Positions 14,266-22,539 are shown, counted from the stretch's first letter. The stretch is DNA of 25,035 nt from MGBC108787 sp964430695 (GCA_964430695.1 CAYSFO010000020.1:1-25035); one strand, 5' to 3'. Numbers and translations are program-made. Notes: a model not told the origin generated them from the sequence alone.

Positions 14266-16488
14266 TTATTTCGTTCTCTTCAGCACTTGAGCACTTAGAT
14301 TATCTTTTAATAGAGATAATATTTTAATTTCTTTTTCTTTTACTTCATCTATATTAATTTTAAAGTATTCTGCCAGTTCATTATCAGTATAATTTTCTTG
14401 AAACTTTAGCATTATAAATAATGCATCTTCTTGTGGCAAACTTGACAATACTTGCATCATTGTTGAACTAAACATTGAACTATCTAACTCTTCAAATTGA
14501 TTATTAGGATCTGCAATAGAATCAATCATTTTTTTATTTTTATTATCAGAAAATTGCGAATTATCAAGTGAAGTACTAGGAATATTTTTTTTATAACTTT
14601 CTATATATCTTCTAAGATTTCCTTTTAAGGTTAAATCAATAAATTTAACTATTTGTCCTTCTGTATTTAAACAAATATTCTCTATAACCTCAAGAAAAAT
14701 CAATTTGAGTTCACTAGAAAAATCATCAACAATATTTCTTTGTGCTTTAATGCCATATATATCACACATATAATATACAATTTTATGAATATGTTTTCGT
14801 TGTTTATTTAATATCTCACTTCTAGTATCATAAAGTTTGCTTTTATATAACCCTATCAAATCATACAGGCGAAATTTATCAATATTAATGTATGTTGATT
14901 TACTAATTTTATTAATTAGCAAAAATAATTCCTCAATCCTTTTATCAGTTAAAATTTTATTATCTTGTTGATCTTTACTATCATGAAAATACCATATCAT
15001 ATTAATAACTTGAATATATGAAAAATCCTTTTCAATTAATTCTAAAACACAATCATAATTAATTTTAAGAAAACAACATATACTTTTTATTTCGTCTGGA
15101 TTGTAAATCTTCATTTTTTCTAAATTTATAAAAATGTCATTAATCCTTTTAATATGTAATTTTTTCTCATATTCTTCTATTGAATTTTTAATTCTATCAA
15201 TATCAGTATCAAATTTGTCTTGATTTTCTAGCCTTTTAATTCTTTGATATATAGCAAAATAAGAATACCCATTTTTATCACAAAATTTTGATAAAGTCAT
15301 ATTATCAAAATAATATTTTTTTCTATTAATTGGATTAGCTATATAGTCATCAACAATATTTTCTATTGATACACTTTCATTTGATTTTAAATATCTATCA
15401 ACAATAGTATTATAACTAATTCCCGTTTTATTACAAAATTGGATTAGTGGTTCTCCATTATAAAAATATTTCAAATTATTTGCTTTATATGATTCTACAC
15501 ATTCATTTACTATTTCTTGTAATGGGGCATCACTTGTTTTTCTTTTATTCCATATAGACCCTCTTATCGACTTAACATTCAAATCATTTTTTGCACAATA
15601 ATCTTTCAAAGGTATTCCTTGATAATAATATACTATGCCATACCTATTAATTGTCTCAATCGCTTCATCTATTAATTTTCCTGTATCTAAATTTTTATCT
15701 TTTGATTGTTTACTATTTATATAAGAAACAATACCAGAATATGATAAATTATTTTCTTTACAATATTGATGTAAAGTCATATTTTTATATAAATATTTTG
15801 GAGTAAAAGGCTGATATATATTTATAATTTCTTCTACTAATTCATTATCATTTAAATTAATATATTTTTCTTCATCTTTATGTTTATGTATATAATTGAT
15901 AATATTATGATAGTTAATATCATTTTCTTCACAATATATCTTTAAAGGTATTCCATGATAGTAATATCTGTATCTACTATGATTTTCACTTAAGTATAAA
16001 TCTATAATTTGCTCATCATCTAAAGTAGGATTTTCTTCCTTATTTCTACGAATATAGTCTGTAAGTAAACTATAGGATATGTCTGGGTTATTTCTGCAAT
16101 ATTCAATTAATGGAATTCCATGATAATAATATTTGACATTATTATATTCATATTCATCTAATGCTACTCTTACTAATTCTTCATTTGTTAAATTAGGATT
16201 TTCTTCTTTTAATTTATTAATTCTATCATATATGGTGCTTACGTTAATATCTTTATTTTGACAATATCTATTTAAAGTAATTCCTTTATACATATATTTT
16301 ATAGACTTGCCATAATTTTCAACAACTATATCTACTATTTCTTGTTCAGAATAATCTTTAAATTTTGGATTATTCTTTTTTCTAGATATTCCCTTTATAA
16401 TTGCATTATAACTTATTCCATGTTCCTTACAATATTCTGCTAACGGAATTCCATGATAATAATATTTTTGCGTAACATCACCACCCAA
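14266..16488 (-). CDS. Eight-repeat HTH-array protein with sigma-70-like C-terminus
   Basis: This 740-residue protein has three parts. Residues 8-446 are eight tandem repeats of 50-57 residues, consensus KYYY.GIPL..YC..N.ISY..I...I....KE...L...EIV...IE.Y (repeat starts near 8, 64, 119, 174, 231, 286, 340 and 390). The 'PL..YC.....SY..I...I' core reads as a helix-turn-helix. Residues 447-600 are a helical linker. Residues about 616-735 resemble a sigma-70-type factor: a short helical region (FIDLTLKGNLRRYIESYKK), a loop, then a region 4-like HTH (LSSLPQEDALFIMLKFQENY, TDNELAEYFKINIDEVKEKE). DNA binding and transcription control are inferred. The only in-frame start is TTG 16488, with a weak ribosome binding site; a stop lies upstream in frame. 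Base content is even more AT-rich than its neighbours. I do not know a named family for it. Confidence 0.75.
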   Translation of the reverse strand: MGGDVTQKYYYHGIPLAEYCKEHGISYNAIIKGISRKKNNPKFKDYSEQEIVDIVVENYGKSIKYMYKGITLNRYCQNKDINVSTIYDRINKLKEENPNLTNEELVRVALDEYEYNNVKYYYHGIPLIEYCRNNPDISYSLLTDYIRRNKEENPTLDDEQIIDLYLSENHSRYRYYYHGIPLKIYCEENDINYHNIINYIHKHKDEEKYINLNDNELVEEIINIYQPFTPKYLYKNMTLHQYCKENNLSYSGIVSYINSKQSKDKNLDTGKLIDEAIETINRYGIVYYYQGIPLKDYCAKNDLNVKSIRGSIWNKRKTSDAPLQEIVNECVESYKANNLKYFYNGEPLIQFCNKTGISYNTIVDRYLKSNESVSIENIVDDYIANPINRKKYYFDNMTLSKFCDKNGYSYFAIYQRIKRLENQDKFDTDIDRIKNSIEEYEKKLHIKRINDIFINLEKMKIYNPDEIKSICCFLKINYDCVLELIEKDFSYIQVINMIWYFHDSKDQQDNKILTDKRIEELFLLINKISKSTYINIDKFRLYDLIGLYKSKLYDTRSEILNKQRKHIHKIVYYMCDIYGIKAQRNIVDDFSSELKLIFLEVIENICLNTEGQIVKFIDLTLKGNLRRYIESYKKNIPSTSLDNSQFSDNKNKKMIDSIADPNNQFEELDSSMFSSTMMQVLSSLPQEDALFIMLKFQENYTDNELAEYFKINIDEVKEKEIKILSLLKDNLSAQVLKRTK
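15151..16467 (-). repeat. Coding tandem repeat array (8 units of about 50-57 codons)
   Basis: Units 1, 3 and 4 are the most alike, sharing YYYHGIPL and YC at fixed distance. Units 2, 5 and 8 carry degenerate YKGITL/YKNMTL/FDNMTL forms, and unit 6 has YYQGIPLKDYC. Divergence between units is high at the DNA level, so the array is old rather than a recent slippage product. Confidence 0.75.
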
Positions 16489-16856
16489 CTGATTGCCTAT
16501 TAGTGTACTCTAATTTTGCAATTTTGACTATATAAATTGATAAAATTATCTCAACGTTTATTATTTTTATCTAGAAAATATTGCTAACTGGAATATTTTT
16601 GCTAAAAACCGCATTAACAAAGAATTGTGCTAATAAATTTTTTGTAATTGATACTGTAAATTCAATTTATATTTAATTTGTTAAGAATTTTGTTTATTTT
16701 ATTAAGAATTGCTACAAATTTAGTAAAAGAAATAATAGCATTAGGTATAGGCAAATATATCTTATCATTATCTTCATATAAATATGCATATTTTAAGTTT
16801 TTTCTTAAATTCACCTCTAATAAAAAAAGCCCATAATATCAAATACTACGAACTGT
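16489..16856. other. Gene-poor stretch between the HTH-array gene and tRNA-Met
   Basis: This stretch is highly AT-rich and contains the promoter at 16527-16554. One minus-strand frame (16814 to 16662, GTG start, 50 codons, TGA stop) reads like real protein (KYAYLYEDNDKIYLPIPNAI, SFTKFVAILNKINKILNKLN). AGAGGTG overlaps its GTG rather than preceding it, so it is more likely a fragment of a lost gene than a functional one. I found no copy of the tRNA 3' end that would mark an integration site. Confidence 0.4.
16527..16554 (-). promoter_or_regulatory. Probable promoter of the HTH-array gene
   Basis: -35 TTGAGA (16549-16554), 16-bp spacer, -10 TATAGT (16527-16532). The 30-base leader that follows can fold (ATTGC..ATTAG / CTAAT..GCAAT), ending directly before the TTG start. 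Confidence 0.55.
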
Positions 16857-16892
16857 AAAAAAACTCACAAACCATATTACAGGTATGTGAGT
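16857..16892 (-). terminator. Terminator of tRNA-Met
   Basis: On the minus strand ACTCACA pairs with TGTGAGT (inner ACC/GGT pairs after a mismatch) and is followed by TTTTTTT. It begins 12 bases after the tRNA 3' end. Confidence 0.9.
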
Positions 16893-16903
16893 ATTGACTT
16901 CAA

Positions 16904-16980
16904 TGGTAGCGCCGGGGAGATTCGAACTCTCGACCTACCGGGTATGAACCGGTTGCTCTAGCCAACTGAGCTACAGCGCC
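16904..16980 (-). tRNA. tRNA-Met (CAT anticodon, elongator type)
   Basis: This is a 77-base cloverleaf with encoded CCA. The acceptor is GGCGCTG / CGGCGCT (G1-U72 and U6-G67 wobbles). The D-arm is GCTCAGTTGGCTAGAGC. The anticodon arm is ACCGG-TTCATAC-CCGGT with anticodon CAT, and the T-arm is GAGAG-TTCGAAT-CTCCC (one A-C mismatch). It closely follows the Bacillus elongator Met tRNA (same D-arm, same GCTACCA end) and lacks initiator features such as the C1-A72 mismatch. A tRNA-Ile2 (lysidine) reading cannot be fully excluded from anticodon alone. Confidence 0.92.
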
Positions 16981-16994
16981 ATAAGAACAATATA

Positions 16995-17023
16995 ATAATA
17001 ACATATTTGAAAAAGTCTGACAA
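16995..17023 (-). promoter_or_regulatory. tRNA-Met promoter
   Basis: -35 TTGTCA (17018-17023), 17-bp spacer, -10 TATTAT (16995-17000). Predicted start is about 8 bases before the mature tRNA. Confidence 0.8.
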
Positions 17024-17031
17024 CACAAAAT

Positions 17032-17060
17032 TTTACTTCCTTTTTTTGTTATGTTATAAT
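17032..17060 (+). promoter_or_regulatory. Promoter of the 724-residue coiled-coil gene
   Basis: -35 TTTACT (17032-17037), 17-bp spacer, -10 TATAAT (17055-17060), 18 bases before the ATG at 17079. It is divergent from the tRNA promoter, with the -35 elements 8 bases apart. Confidence 0.65.
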
Positions 17061-17078
17061 CAATGGCGGTGAAAATTT

Positions 17079-19253
17079 ATGAACCAACAAAACAAATTCA
17101 AACTAGTTATTTTTACGCTTTTAAAATATATAAAATTGTTTTTTGGTAGTATCTTCCGTTTTTTTACTCGCCTTTTTTCAATAAATAAAAAGCCAAAGTC
17201 TATATTATTTTATGAGGAAGAAAAGAAAAATATAATAAAAAAGGAAAAGAAGATTACAAATATTTCGGATTATCACGAAGAAGCTCCGATAAATAAGGAT
17301 ATTAACTCTCCTTTTTCCATCTCTCTAAAAGATTTAAAATATATCATTTTATTAATCTATTGTGAAGAATTGAGAATACCAAAAGAAAATTTAAATAAGG
17401 AACAAATAGAAGTTTTAGAAACAATAAACAGTAAAACAATTCCAATCATTGAAAAAGAGATAAATTTACAAAAAATAAATAATGATACTCTTTTAAAAGA
17501 AAGAATACATGATATTATTCAGATGCAATTAGAAAATCAAAATATTTATACTAAGAATACAAATCAAAAAAGGATTGCAGAACCTACAGTAGAAAAAAAA
17601 GAATTGAATACTACAAATGTTATAAATCAAATACCAGAAGAAATATTTTTTCAAGAAGATGGAAAGGACATAGATTCTACTACAAAAATAATCCCGTCAA
17701 GCATACCAGAAACGAATTATAAAGCTATTGAGAAATTAAAAAATGCTTATATAGTCCAAACTTTTGATAATACCTATTTTTTAATGAATAAAGATGGAAA
17801 GAAAATATCAAGTGAATTTAATGATAAAATAATTGATTTTGTGGGAAATTACTTGAAAGTTTTAAAAGATGATAAATACACTATTTACAAATTAAATGGA
17901 GAGAAATTAGAAGATACAGATTATTTAGATATTACTTTAGAAGATGATTATTATATTGTTCTTACTAAAGATAAAAATTTAGACATAAAATTAGATATTC
18001 ATAAATATGAGGATAAGGATTTTAAATTATCCCCTACTATTCTTGTTGATAGAGATAACTATAAAACAGATTATAAAGTTGTAAAAGAAAATAATATCTT
18101 TAAAATAAAAATTAAAAGTAATGATAAAACATATTATGTAGATAATCGGACGGGCTTAACACAAGATGAACCATCTATAGATATTGATATTATTGAAGAG
18201 GAAAAGCCCATTTTAGAAAAACAACTTTCAGAAAAAACAATAGAAGAACTAAAATTCGAAACAAACAAAGAGGAATTACAACAAGAGATAAAAGAAATGA
18301 AAGATGAAAAAGTATTATTAAAGGATAAAGAGGAGAAAAAGCTTCAAAAAAAAGAACAAGAGACCTATAAAGAAATTAACTTTTCCTTAATAGATAGTAA
18401 AGCTAAAGCAATTGTTTTAGATAGTCAAGTGGAAATTAACAAAGAAGAATTAGAAGATAAAGAATATGAATTTTTAGAAAATAAAATCAATCAATTATTA
18501 AATGAGATTGATGTACAAAAAAGAAAGAAAATAAGTCAACAAGATTTAAATAAGTTAATTTTAGAAGAACAAAAACTTAAAAATTTAAAAACAAAAATTC
18601 AAAATCAAAAAGAAGTAGATATTGAAAGTGAAAAACAATTATTAAAACAAGACATGACAAATAAAGATTTAACAAAATTAGAATTAGAACTTGAAAAACT
18701 ACATTTTGAAAATCAAATTGACTTTAATGCCTATATGTTAGAACAAGCAGAAGATTTGGAATTAATGAGTAAAAAACAAACTTTTGGAATAGAAAAAGAA
18801 TTATTAAAAAGAAAACTAAAAAAAGCAAATAAAGCAATGAAAATTACGTCTCTACTCGCTCTACCTTTTATTAAAAATAAGTATTTTCGATATTTTACTA
18901 TTGGATTATTTGTGCACTCGCACTTAAGTTTTTTTCATCAGATTTTAAAGCATAAAACAAAAAATTATACAAAAGAAGACATCTCTATCAAAAAAGGACA
19001 AGATGCTTTTGAAGAAGCATTAATGCTCACAAGTAATAATATTGAATATTTAAATGAATTAGAGGTAATGGCTTTAAAAAAATATCCAGAACTCCAATTT
19101 GATCACGAATATTTCTATCAATTGCAAAGTTTAAAAAATTCTTTATTAAAGCAAGAAGAAAAATTATTGAAAAAGAAAGAGATGCTACATAAGTATCATT
19201 TAAAAAAGCAATCTTATACAAGAAAATTAGAGAAAAAAAAGAAAGTTGCTTAA
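17079..19253 (+). CDS. Large coiled-coil protein with WG-like domain, membrane-associated
   Basis: This 724-residue protein is of no family I can name. Residues 7-35 (FKLVIFTLLKYIKLFFGSIF) are a hydrophobic/aromatic basic helix, likely membrane-associated. Residues about 217-330 show a beta-rich repeat pattern (YFLMNKDGKKISSEFNDKII, YTIYKLNGEKLED) like WG repeats. Residues about 370-590 are highly charged Lys/Glu coiled coil. Residues about 588-620 contain another hydrophobic segment (ITSLLALPFIKNKYFRYFTI, then GLFVHSHLSFF). The C-terminal 100 residues are again coiled coil with a very basic end. The start is ATG 17079 after GGCGGTG. A structural or surface-scaffold role is inferred only. A 116-base gap with its own promoter separates it from the next gene. 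Confidence 0.75.
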   Translation: MNQQNKFKLVIFTLLKYIKLFFGSIFRFFTRLFSINKKPKSILFYEEEKKNIIKKEKKITNISDYHEEAPINKDINSPFSISLKDLKYIILLIYCEELRIPKENLNKEQIEVLETINSKTIPIIEKEINLQKINNDTLLKERIHDIIQMQLENQNIYTKNTNQKRIAEPTVEKKELNTTNVINQIPEEIFFQEDGKDIDSTTKIIPSSIPETNYKAIEKLKNAYIVQTFDNTYFLMNKDGKKISSEFNDKIIDFVGNYLKVLKDDKYTIYKLNGEKLEDTDYLDITLEDDYYIVLTKDKNLDIKLDIHKYEDKDFKLSPTILVDRDNYKTDYKVVKENNIFKIKIKSNDKTYYVDNRTGLTQDEPSIDIDIIEEEKPILEKQLSEKTIEELKFETNKEELQQEIKEMKDEKVLLKDKEEKKLQKKEQETYKEINFSLIDSKAKAIVLDSQVEINKEELEDKEYEFLENKINQLLNEIDVQKRKKISQQDLNKLILEEQKLKNLKTKIQNQKEVDIESEKQLLKQDMTNKDLTKLELELEKLHFENQIDFNAYMLEQAEDLELMSKKQTFGIEKELLKRKLKKANKAMKITSLLALPFIKNKYFRYFTIGLFVHSHLSFFHQILKHKTKNYTKEDISIKKGQDAFEEALMLTSNNIEYLNELEVMALKKYPELQFDHEYFYQLQSLKNSLLKQEEKLLKKKEMLHKYHLKKQSYTRKLEKKKKVA

Positions 19254-19306
19254 AAAGGTAGAATTAAAACGTAAAAATCAAAAATGGAAGAAAACATGCA
19301 AATAAA

Positions 19307-19335
19307 TTGACATATAATTAAAATAGTGATATTAT
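19307..19335 (+). promoter_or_regulatory. Promoter of the 198-residue unknown gene
   Basis: -35 TTGACA (19307-19312), 17-bp spacer, -10 TATTAT (19330-19335): one of the best sigma-A matches in the window. Confidence 0.8.
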
Positions 19336-19369
19336 AACAACCATTAAAAAAAGAGGGGTTTGGGTAAAA

Positions 19370-19966
19370 ATGAGTAAAGTAAAGAATGATAAGGGATATT
19401 TTTTAGATGTACCTGTTGTAGATATGAAACATTTTGTACTTTTACTACTAGCAGGTTTAGCATGTAAATCTCCTTATGAATTTTCAACAAAAACCATAGC
19501 TGTTTTACCAGCAAATTATAAGGAAATTATTCAAACAATTATGTATGGAGAAAATGGTTTGGGAATCAGGTTTTCTCAGTTAATTGATATTGATGCTTAT
19601 TATGAACATCAACTAGCTTGGGAAAAAAAATTAGGAAATATGATTCAACAAGTTGTAGCGGATTTAGGAAAAACTTTTGGTTATAACTTTGAAAATGACT
19701 CAATTGAAATTCCTTTTACTTCTGAAGAGATTGTTTCTATCAAAAGACAATATGATATAAATGCTTTAAACAATATGGAACTTTTTACGAGCTATTTTAC
19801 AGATTTATCAAAAGATTATATTTTTAAAGGTAGAAATTCTCAACTACAAGATAAAGAAAGGAAACGAGAACGTATTAGAAAAAAGGATGCATATAGCCGT
19901 TTCCTTACTAATCAATTAAAAGGAATTAAAACGGAAATACCATATGACCTTAATATAGATAATTAA
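19370..19966 (+). CDS. Unknown 198-residue protein
   Basis: It starts MSKVKNDKGYFLDVPVVDMK, followed by a short hydrophobic stretch (HFVLLLLAGLACKSPYEFS, about residues 21-39) that may be a buried helix rather than a signal peptide, because it is not preceded by a basic n-region. The C-terminal third is very basic (KERKRERIRKKDAYSRFLTN). No motif I recognise. The start is ATG 19370 with AGAGGGG a little far upstream (about 13 bases; a second GGG lies closer). It has its own near-perfect promoter and a terminator after it, so it is a single-gene transcript that is probably well expressed. Confidence 0.7.
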   Translation: MSKVKNDKGYFLDVPVVDMKHFVLLLLAGLACKSPYEFSTKTIAVLPANYKEIIQTIMYGENGLGIRFSQLIDIDAYYEHQLAWEKKLGNMIQQVVADLGKTFGYNFENDSIEIPFTSEEIVSIKRQYDINALNNMELFTSYFTDLSKDYIFKGRNSQLQDKERKRERIRKKDAYSRFLTNQLKGIKTEIPYDLNIDN

Positions 19967-20005
19967 AAAAAAGATTAGAGTGGATAACCCTAATTTTTTA
20001 TTTTA
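19964..20005. terminator. Terminator after the 198-residue gene, possibly bidirectional
   Basis: A-rich sequence, then ATTAG-AGT-GG-ATAA-CC-CTAAT and TTTTTTATTTT. The stem is 7 bp with a 3-base bulge and can extend through A/T pairs. It could also stop the convergent gene at 20024. Confidence 0.6.
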
Positions 20006-20023
20006 TGAAAAAAACTTTATCTC

Positions 20024-20389
20024 TTAAATCCATCTTGAAATATAAATATTTCTAATAGTATCTTCTTCATAATGGTTAAAAATTTGAATAATACTTTCTA
20101 CTATTGAACGCAAAACATCTGTAGTTTTCTTTATTTTAACCTTATATATTTCCTGTTGCATTCTACGTCTAAATAAATAATCATCTATATATTTTCCAAG
20201 GACATAATCAATTTTTTTCACCATATTTATTTCTTCTATATTTGCAATATCTGCTTTAAAAATAAAATCTTCATATATTTTAATTAACTTTTCAGTTACA
20301 CAATCTTCTTCAAAATATTCAAAATTAATAATACGATAAAAGTTTGGACAATTTTCTAAAACTAACTTATTATTGCTCAACTTGTTCAA
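20024..20389 (-). CDS. Unknown 121-residue protein, divergent from the carboxypeptidase gene
   Basis: This small, helical, charged protein (LENCPNFYRIINFEYFEEDC, KYIDDYLFRRRMQQEIYKVK, SIVESIIQIFNHYEED) has no membrane segment and no motif I recognise. The start is TTG 20389, chosen because a strong GGAGG lies exactly nine bases upstream. Its 5' leader (TAGATGGAGGTTGT) is nearly identical to that of the divergent gene at 20495. The two may therefore be jointly expressed, and this protein may act with or on the D,D-carboxypeptidase; that is inference from the shared control region only. Confidence 0.65.
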   Translation of the reverse strand: MNKLSNNKLVLENCPNFYRIINFEYFEEDCVTEKLIKIYEDFIFKADIANIEEINMVKKIDYVLGKYIDDYLFRRRMQQEIYKVKIKKTTDVLRSIVESIIQIFNHYEEDTIRNIYISRWI

Positions 20390-20396
20390 TCTTTAC

Positions 20397-20488
20397 AACC
20401 TCCATCTAGTATAGATACATCATACTACAACTTAATCATTTTGTAAATAACTTAACTTATGTTATAATTGGGATAATAGATGGAGGTT
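20397..20488. promoter_or_regulatory. Symmetric divergent promoter region with a 12-bp inverted repeat
   Basis: AACCTCCATCTA (20397-20408) and its exact reverse complement (20477-20488) bracket the region and carry the ribosome binding sites of both genes. Plus promoter: TTGTAA (20441-20446), 16 bp, TATAAT (20463-20468). Minus promoter: TTACAA (the same hexamer read on the other strand), 16 bp, TATGAT (20419-20424). The -35 elements are weak matches. Confidence 0.55.
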
Positions 20489-20494
20489 ATGCTA

Positions 20495-21460
20495 TTGGCA
20501 AAGCGATTAAAATTAAAAAAGAAAGTGTTACATATTGGAATTGTTGCAATTACGATTCTCTTAATAGGTAGTTTTTTAGGAATTAAATCTTATAAAGAAT
20601 TTAGGTATAAACAATCTTATGAATATAAATTAATTGAACATGGATATTCCCTTGAAGATGCGCAAACCTTACTTAAATTTTATAAACAAGAATCTGATTT
20701 AAATCATCTTCTAGAGATTGATAAAAACACTCTAATATTGGAATTTATTAAAGAAAAATATTTTATTCACAAAAATTTAGACCGTTATCTTACATATGCA
20801 AAAAAAAATAAAGATACATCTAATAAAGATATCGTTGCTCTTGTAAATGTGAATCGTGATTATGACTTTTATGAGGAAATTATAGAAAGTGATTCTTCCA
20901 AAGGAAATCTTGTAAATGTAAATAAATACTATACTCTTTCAGAAAATTTTGAACCAGAAAATATTAAAAAGATAAGTGTTCAATATTCCTATGCGGGAAA
21001 TAGTATTACAGAAGAAGCAAATGATGCTTATATATCCATGTGGAAAGCCGCTTATCAAGAGGGATATAAATTAATTGTTAATTCTAGTTACAGAAGTTAC
21101 CAATCACAAGAGGAAGTTTATAATAACATTAAAAATGCAAAAGGAACAAAAGAAGCGGATAAAGTTGCTGCCCGACCAGGACATTCAGAACACCAAACAG
21201 GATTAGCTATTGATGTATTTGAAATAAATAATCAATCCACTTCTACTTTTAAAGACTCCCCTGCTTATACTTGGTTAAAAGAAAATGCTTATAAATTTGG
21301 CTTTATTGAAAGATATCCTGAAGAGAAAGAATATTTAACCGGTTATAGTTTTGAAGCATGGCATTGGCGCTATGTTGGCGAAGAAGTGGCTAAAGTAATT
21401 CATCAAGAAAATATAACGTTTGATGAATATTATGCTTATTATATAGAAAACCAAGCTTAG
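20495..21460 (+). CDS. Membrane-anchored D-alanyl-D-alanine carboxypeptidase (VanY/M15B family)
   Basis: This 321-residue protein trims the terminal D-Ala from peptidoglycan stem peptides outside the membrane. The N-terminus is basic (AKRLKLKKK) with one membrane helix (residues about 14-30, GIVAITILLIGSFLG), giving an uncleaved anchor or signal. A helical spacer follows. The C-terminal M15B domain has SSYRSYQSQEEVY, the zinc motif ARPGHSEHQTGLAID (His and Asp ligands) and FEAWHWRYVG (third ligand His), so all catalytic residues are present. The start is taken as TTG 20495, eight bases after GGAGG; the ATGs at 20480 and 20489 are upstream of or too close to that site. It is not in a van cluster, so it is more likely a housekeeping cell-wall enzyme than a vancomycin-resistance gene. 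Confidence 0.9.
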   Translation: MAKRLKLKKKVLHIGIVAITILLIGSFLGIKSYKEFRYKQSYEYKLIEHGYSLEDAQTLLKFYKQESDLNHLLEIDKNTLILEFIKEKYFIHKNLDRYLTYAKKNKDTSNKDIVALVNVNRDYDFYEEIIESDSSKGNLVNVNKYYTLSENFEPENIKKISVQYSYAGNSITEEANDAYISMWKAAYQEGYKLIVNSSYRSYQSQEEVYNNIKNAKGTKEADKVAARPGHSEHQTGLAIDVFEINNQSTSTFKDSPAYTWLKENAYKFGFIERYPEEKEYLTGYSFEAWHWRYVGEEVAKVIHQENITFDEYYAYYIENQA

Positions 21461-21472
21461 TTGCTTGGTTTT
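21447..21472. terminator. Shared terminator holding both stop codons
   Basis: A perfect 10-bp stem AAAACCAAGC / GCTTGGTTTT encloses the loop TTAGTT. The plus TAG (21458-21460) and the minus TAA (21457-21459) both lie in the loop. A/T-rich runs flank both sides, so it can serve both convergent genes. Confidence 0.9.
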
Positions 21473-22458
21473 AATTTTTCTAAAATTTGTTGATTACCTT
21501 TATATACCCACATATTTTGTTCTTCTAAATACATAAAATCACTCATTAATCCATGTTCAAAATCCAAAATGTAATATAATTCACTTGATGTAAATGATAA
21601 ATCTTCCCTATATACATTTGAAACTCGTTCTTCTATACTTAATGTTTCTAAAAGAGCAATGTTTATTCCACTTAAAAATTCATAATATCTAAAATCCGTT
21701 TTCATATCTTCCATTCGATAATATGATTTCGTAAAACTATTTAAAATATCTTCATTTATATTGCATTCCTCCGGAATATCAATTCCTTTTAAAAAGTAGT
21801 TTTGATAAATATTCCATAAATAATTTGCTCTATTTGTTAAATTATAGGAAAAACATTGATTAAAAACAGTTCTTTCTATAGCACTAAAATAATTATTACC
21901 CTTTTGAATCAATTCATTTACTATTCGATCAGATAGACCATATTTTTGACATAAAGATTTTAATTGTATTCCTAAAAATATATGTTTTGTATTTCGAACA
22001 TGTTGCTTCCCAAAGGATGAAGCAATAGCATCATATAAATTCATACCTTTTTGCATATTTATGTAAACGGAAGAACTATTCAATCCTTGTTTCACTAAAA
22101 ATTCATGAACGTTTTCATGTTCCATTGGTAACCCTTGCTTACGTAATTTTTCTAAAAAAACTTCCTCTAATTTTTTTGCTTCTTGCTGTTCAGAAATGAT
22201 GGTATCCAAAGTTTTTCCATGTTTCAATCCTCTATAAATTGTTTTAGAAGAAATATGATTTTTCCTTCCTAATTTTGCTATAGTTAAGCCATTTGTTTTT
22301 TTATTCTTTAATTGTAAACAATAATCAAATGCTTCTTGGGCAGTCCAACCTAAATTTCGTTTATCATAATATGTTTGGCTTGGTATCTCTAATTCTTTAA
22401 TCAATTGTAAAACATTTTCTTGTTTTCCATTATAATTAACGCTTTCGTTCCACTTCAT
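21457..22458 (-). CDS. HTH-repeat protein, paralogue 1
   Basis: This 333-residue protein has a paralogue at 22551-23570. Four helix-turn-helix-like units are visible in the first 200 residues: NVLQLIKELEIPSQTYYDKR then GWTAQEAFDYC; LTIAKLGRKNHISSKTIYRG; NVHEFLVKQGLNSSSVYINM then GMNLYDAI; GIQLKSLCQKYGLSDRIVNE then a less regular tail. The second half (about 205-333) is a separate conserved domain (YRMEDMKTDFRYYEFLSGIN, LSIEERV, SELYYILDFEHGLM, MWVYKGN) unknown to me. The start is ATG 22458, eight bases after AAAGGGG, behind a consensus promoter. DNA binding is inferred from the HTH pattern. The units resemble the longer repeats of the 740-residue protein. It overlaps the carboxypeptidase gene tail-to-tail by four bases. 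Confidence 0.75.
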   Translation of the reverse strand: MKWNESVNYNGKQENVLQLIKELEIPSQTYYDKRNLGWTAQEAFDYCLQLKNKKTNGLTIAKLGRKNHISSKTIYRGLKHGKTLDTIISEQQEAKKLEEVFLEKLRKQGLPMEHENVHEFLVKQGLNSSSVYINMQKGMNLYDAIASSFGKQHVRNTKHIFLGIQLKSLCQKYGLSDRIVNELIQKGNNYFSAIERTVFNQCFSYNLTNRANYLWNIYQNYFLKGIDIPEECNINEDILNSFTKSYYRMEDMKTDFRYYEFLSGINIALLETLSIEERVSNVYREDLSFTSSELYYILDFEHGLMSDFMYLEEQNMWVYKGNQQILEKLKPSN

Positions 22459-22483
22459 AATGTAATCCCCTTTAAATGCTAGT

Positions 22484-22513
22484 ATTATAATCTCTTTTCA
22501 CAATTTTTGTCAA
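22484..22513 (-). promoter_or_regulatory. Promoter of HTH-repeat paralogue 1
   Basis: Perfect hexamers: TTGACA (22508-22513), 18-bp spacer, TATAAT (22484-22489). Confidence 0.8.
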
Positions 22514-22539
22514 TTACAAAGATCACAAAATACCCTTTT

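Noticed and set aside
12669..16903. Genomic island integrated at the 3' end of tRNA-Met
   Set aside because: No integrase gene and no second copy of the tRNA 3' end found by eye in the stretch.
20495..21460. Vancomycin-resistance vanY
   Set aside because: No vanR/S, vanH/A/X or other van genes nearby; M15B D,D-carboxypeptidases are common housekeeping enzymes.
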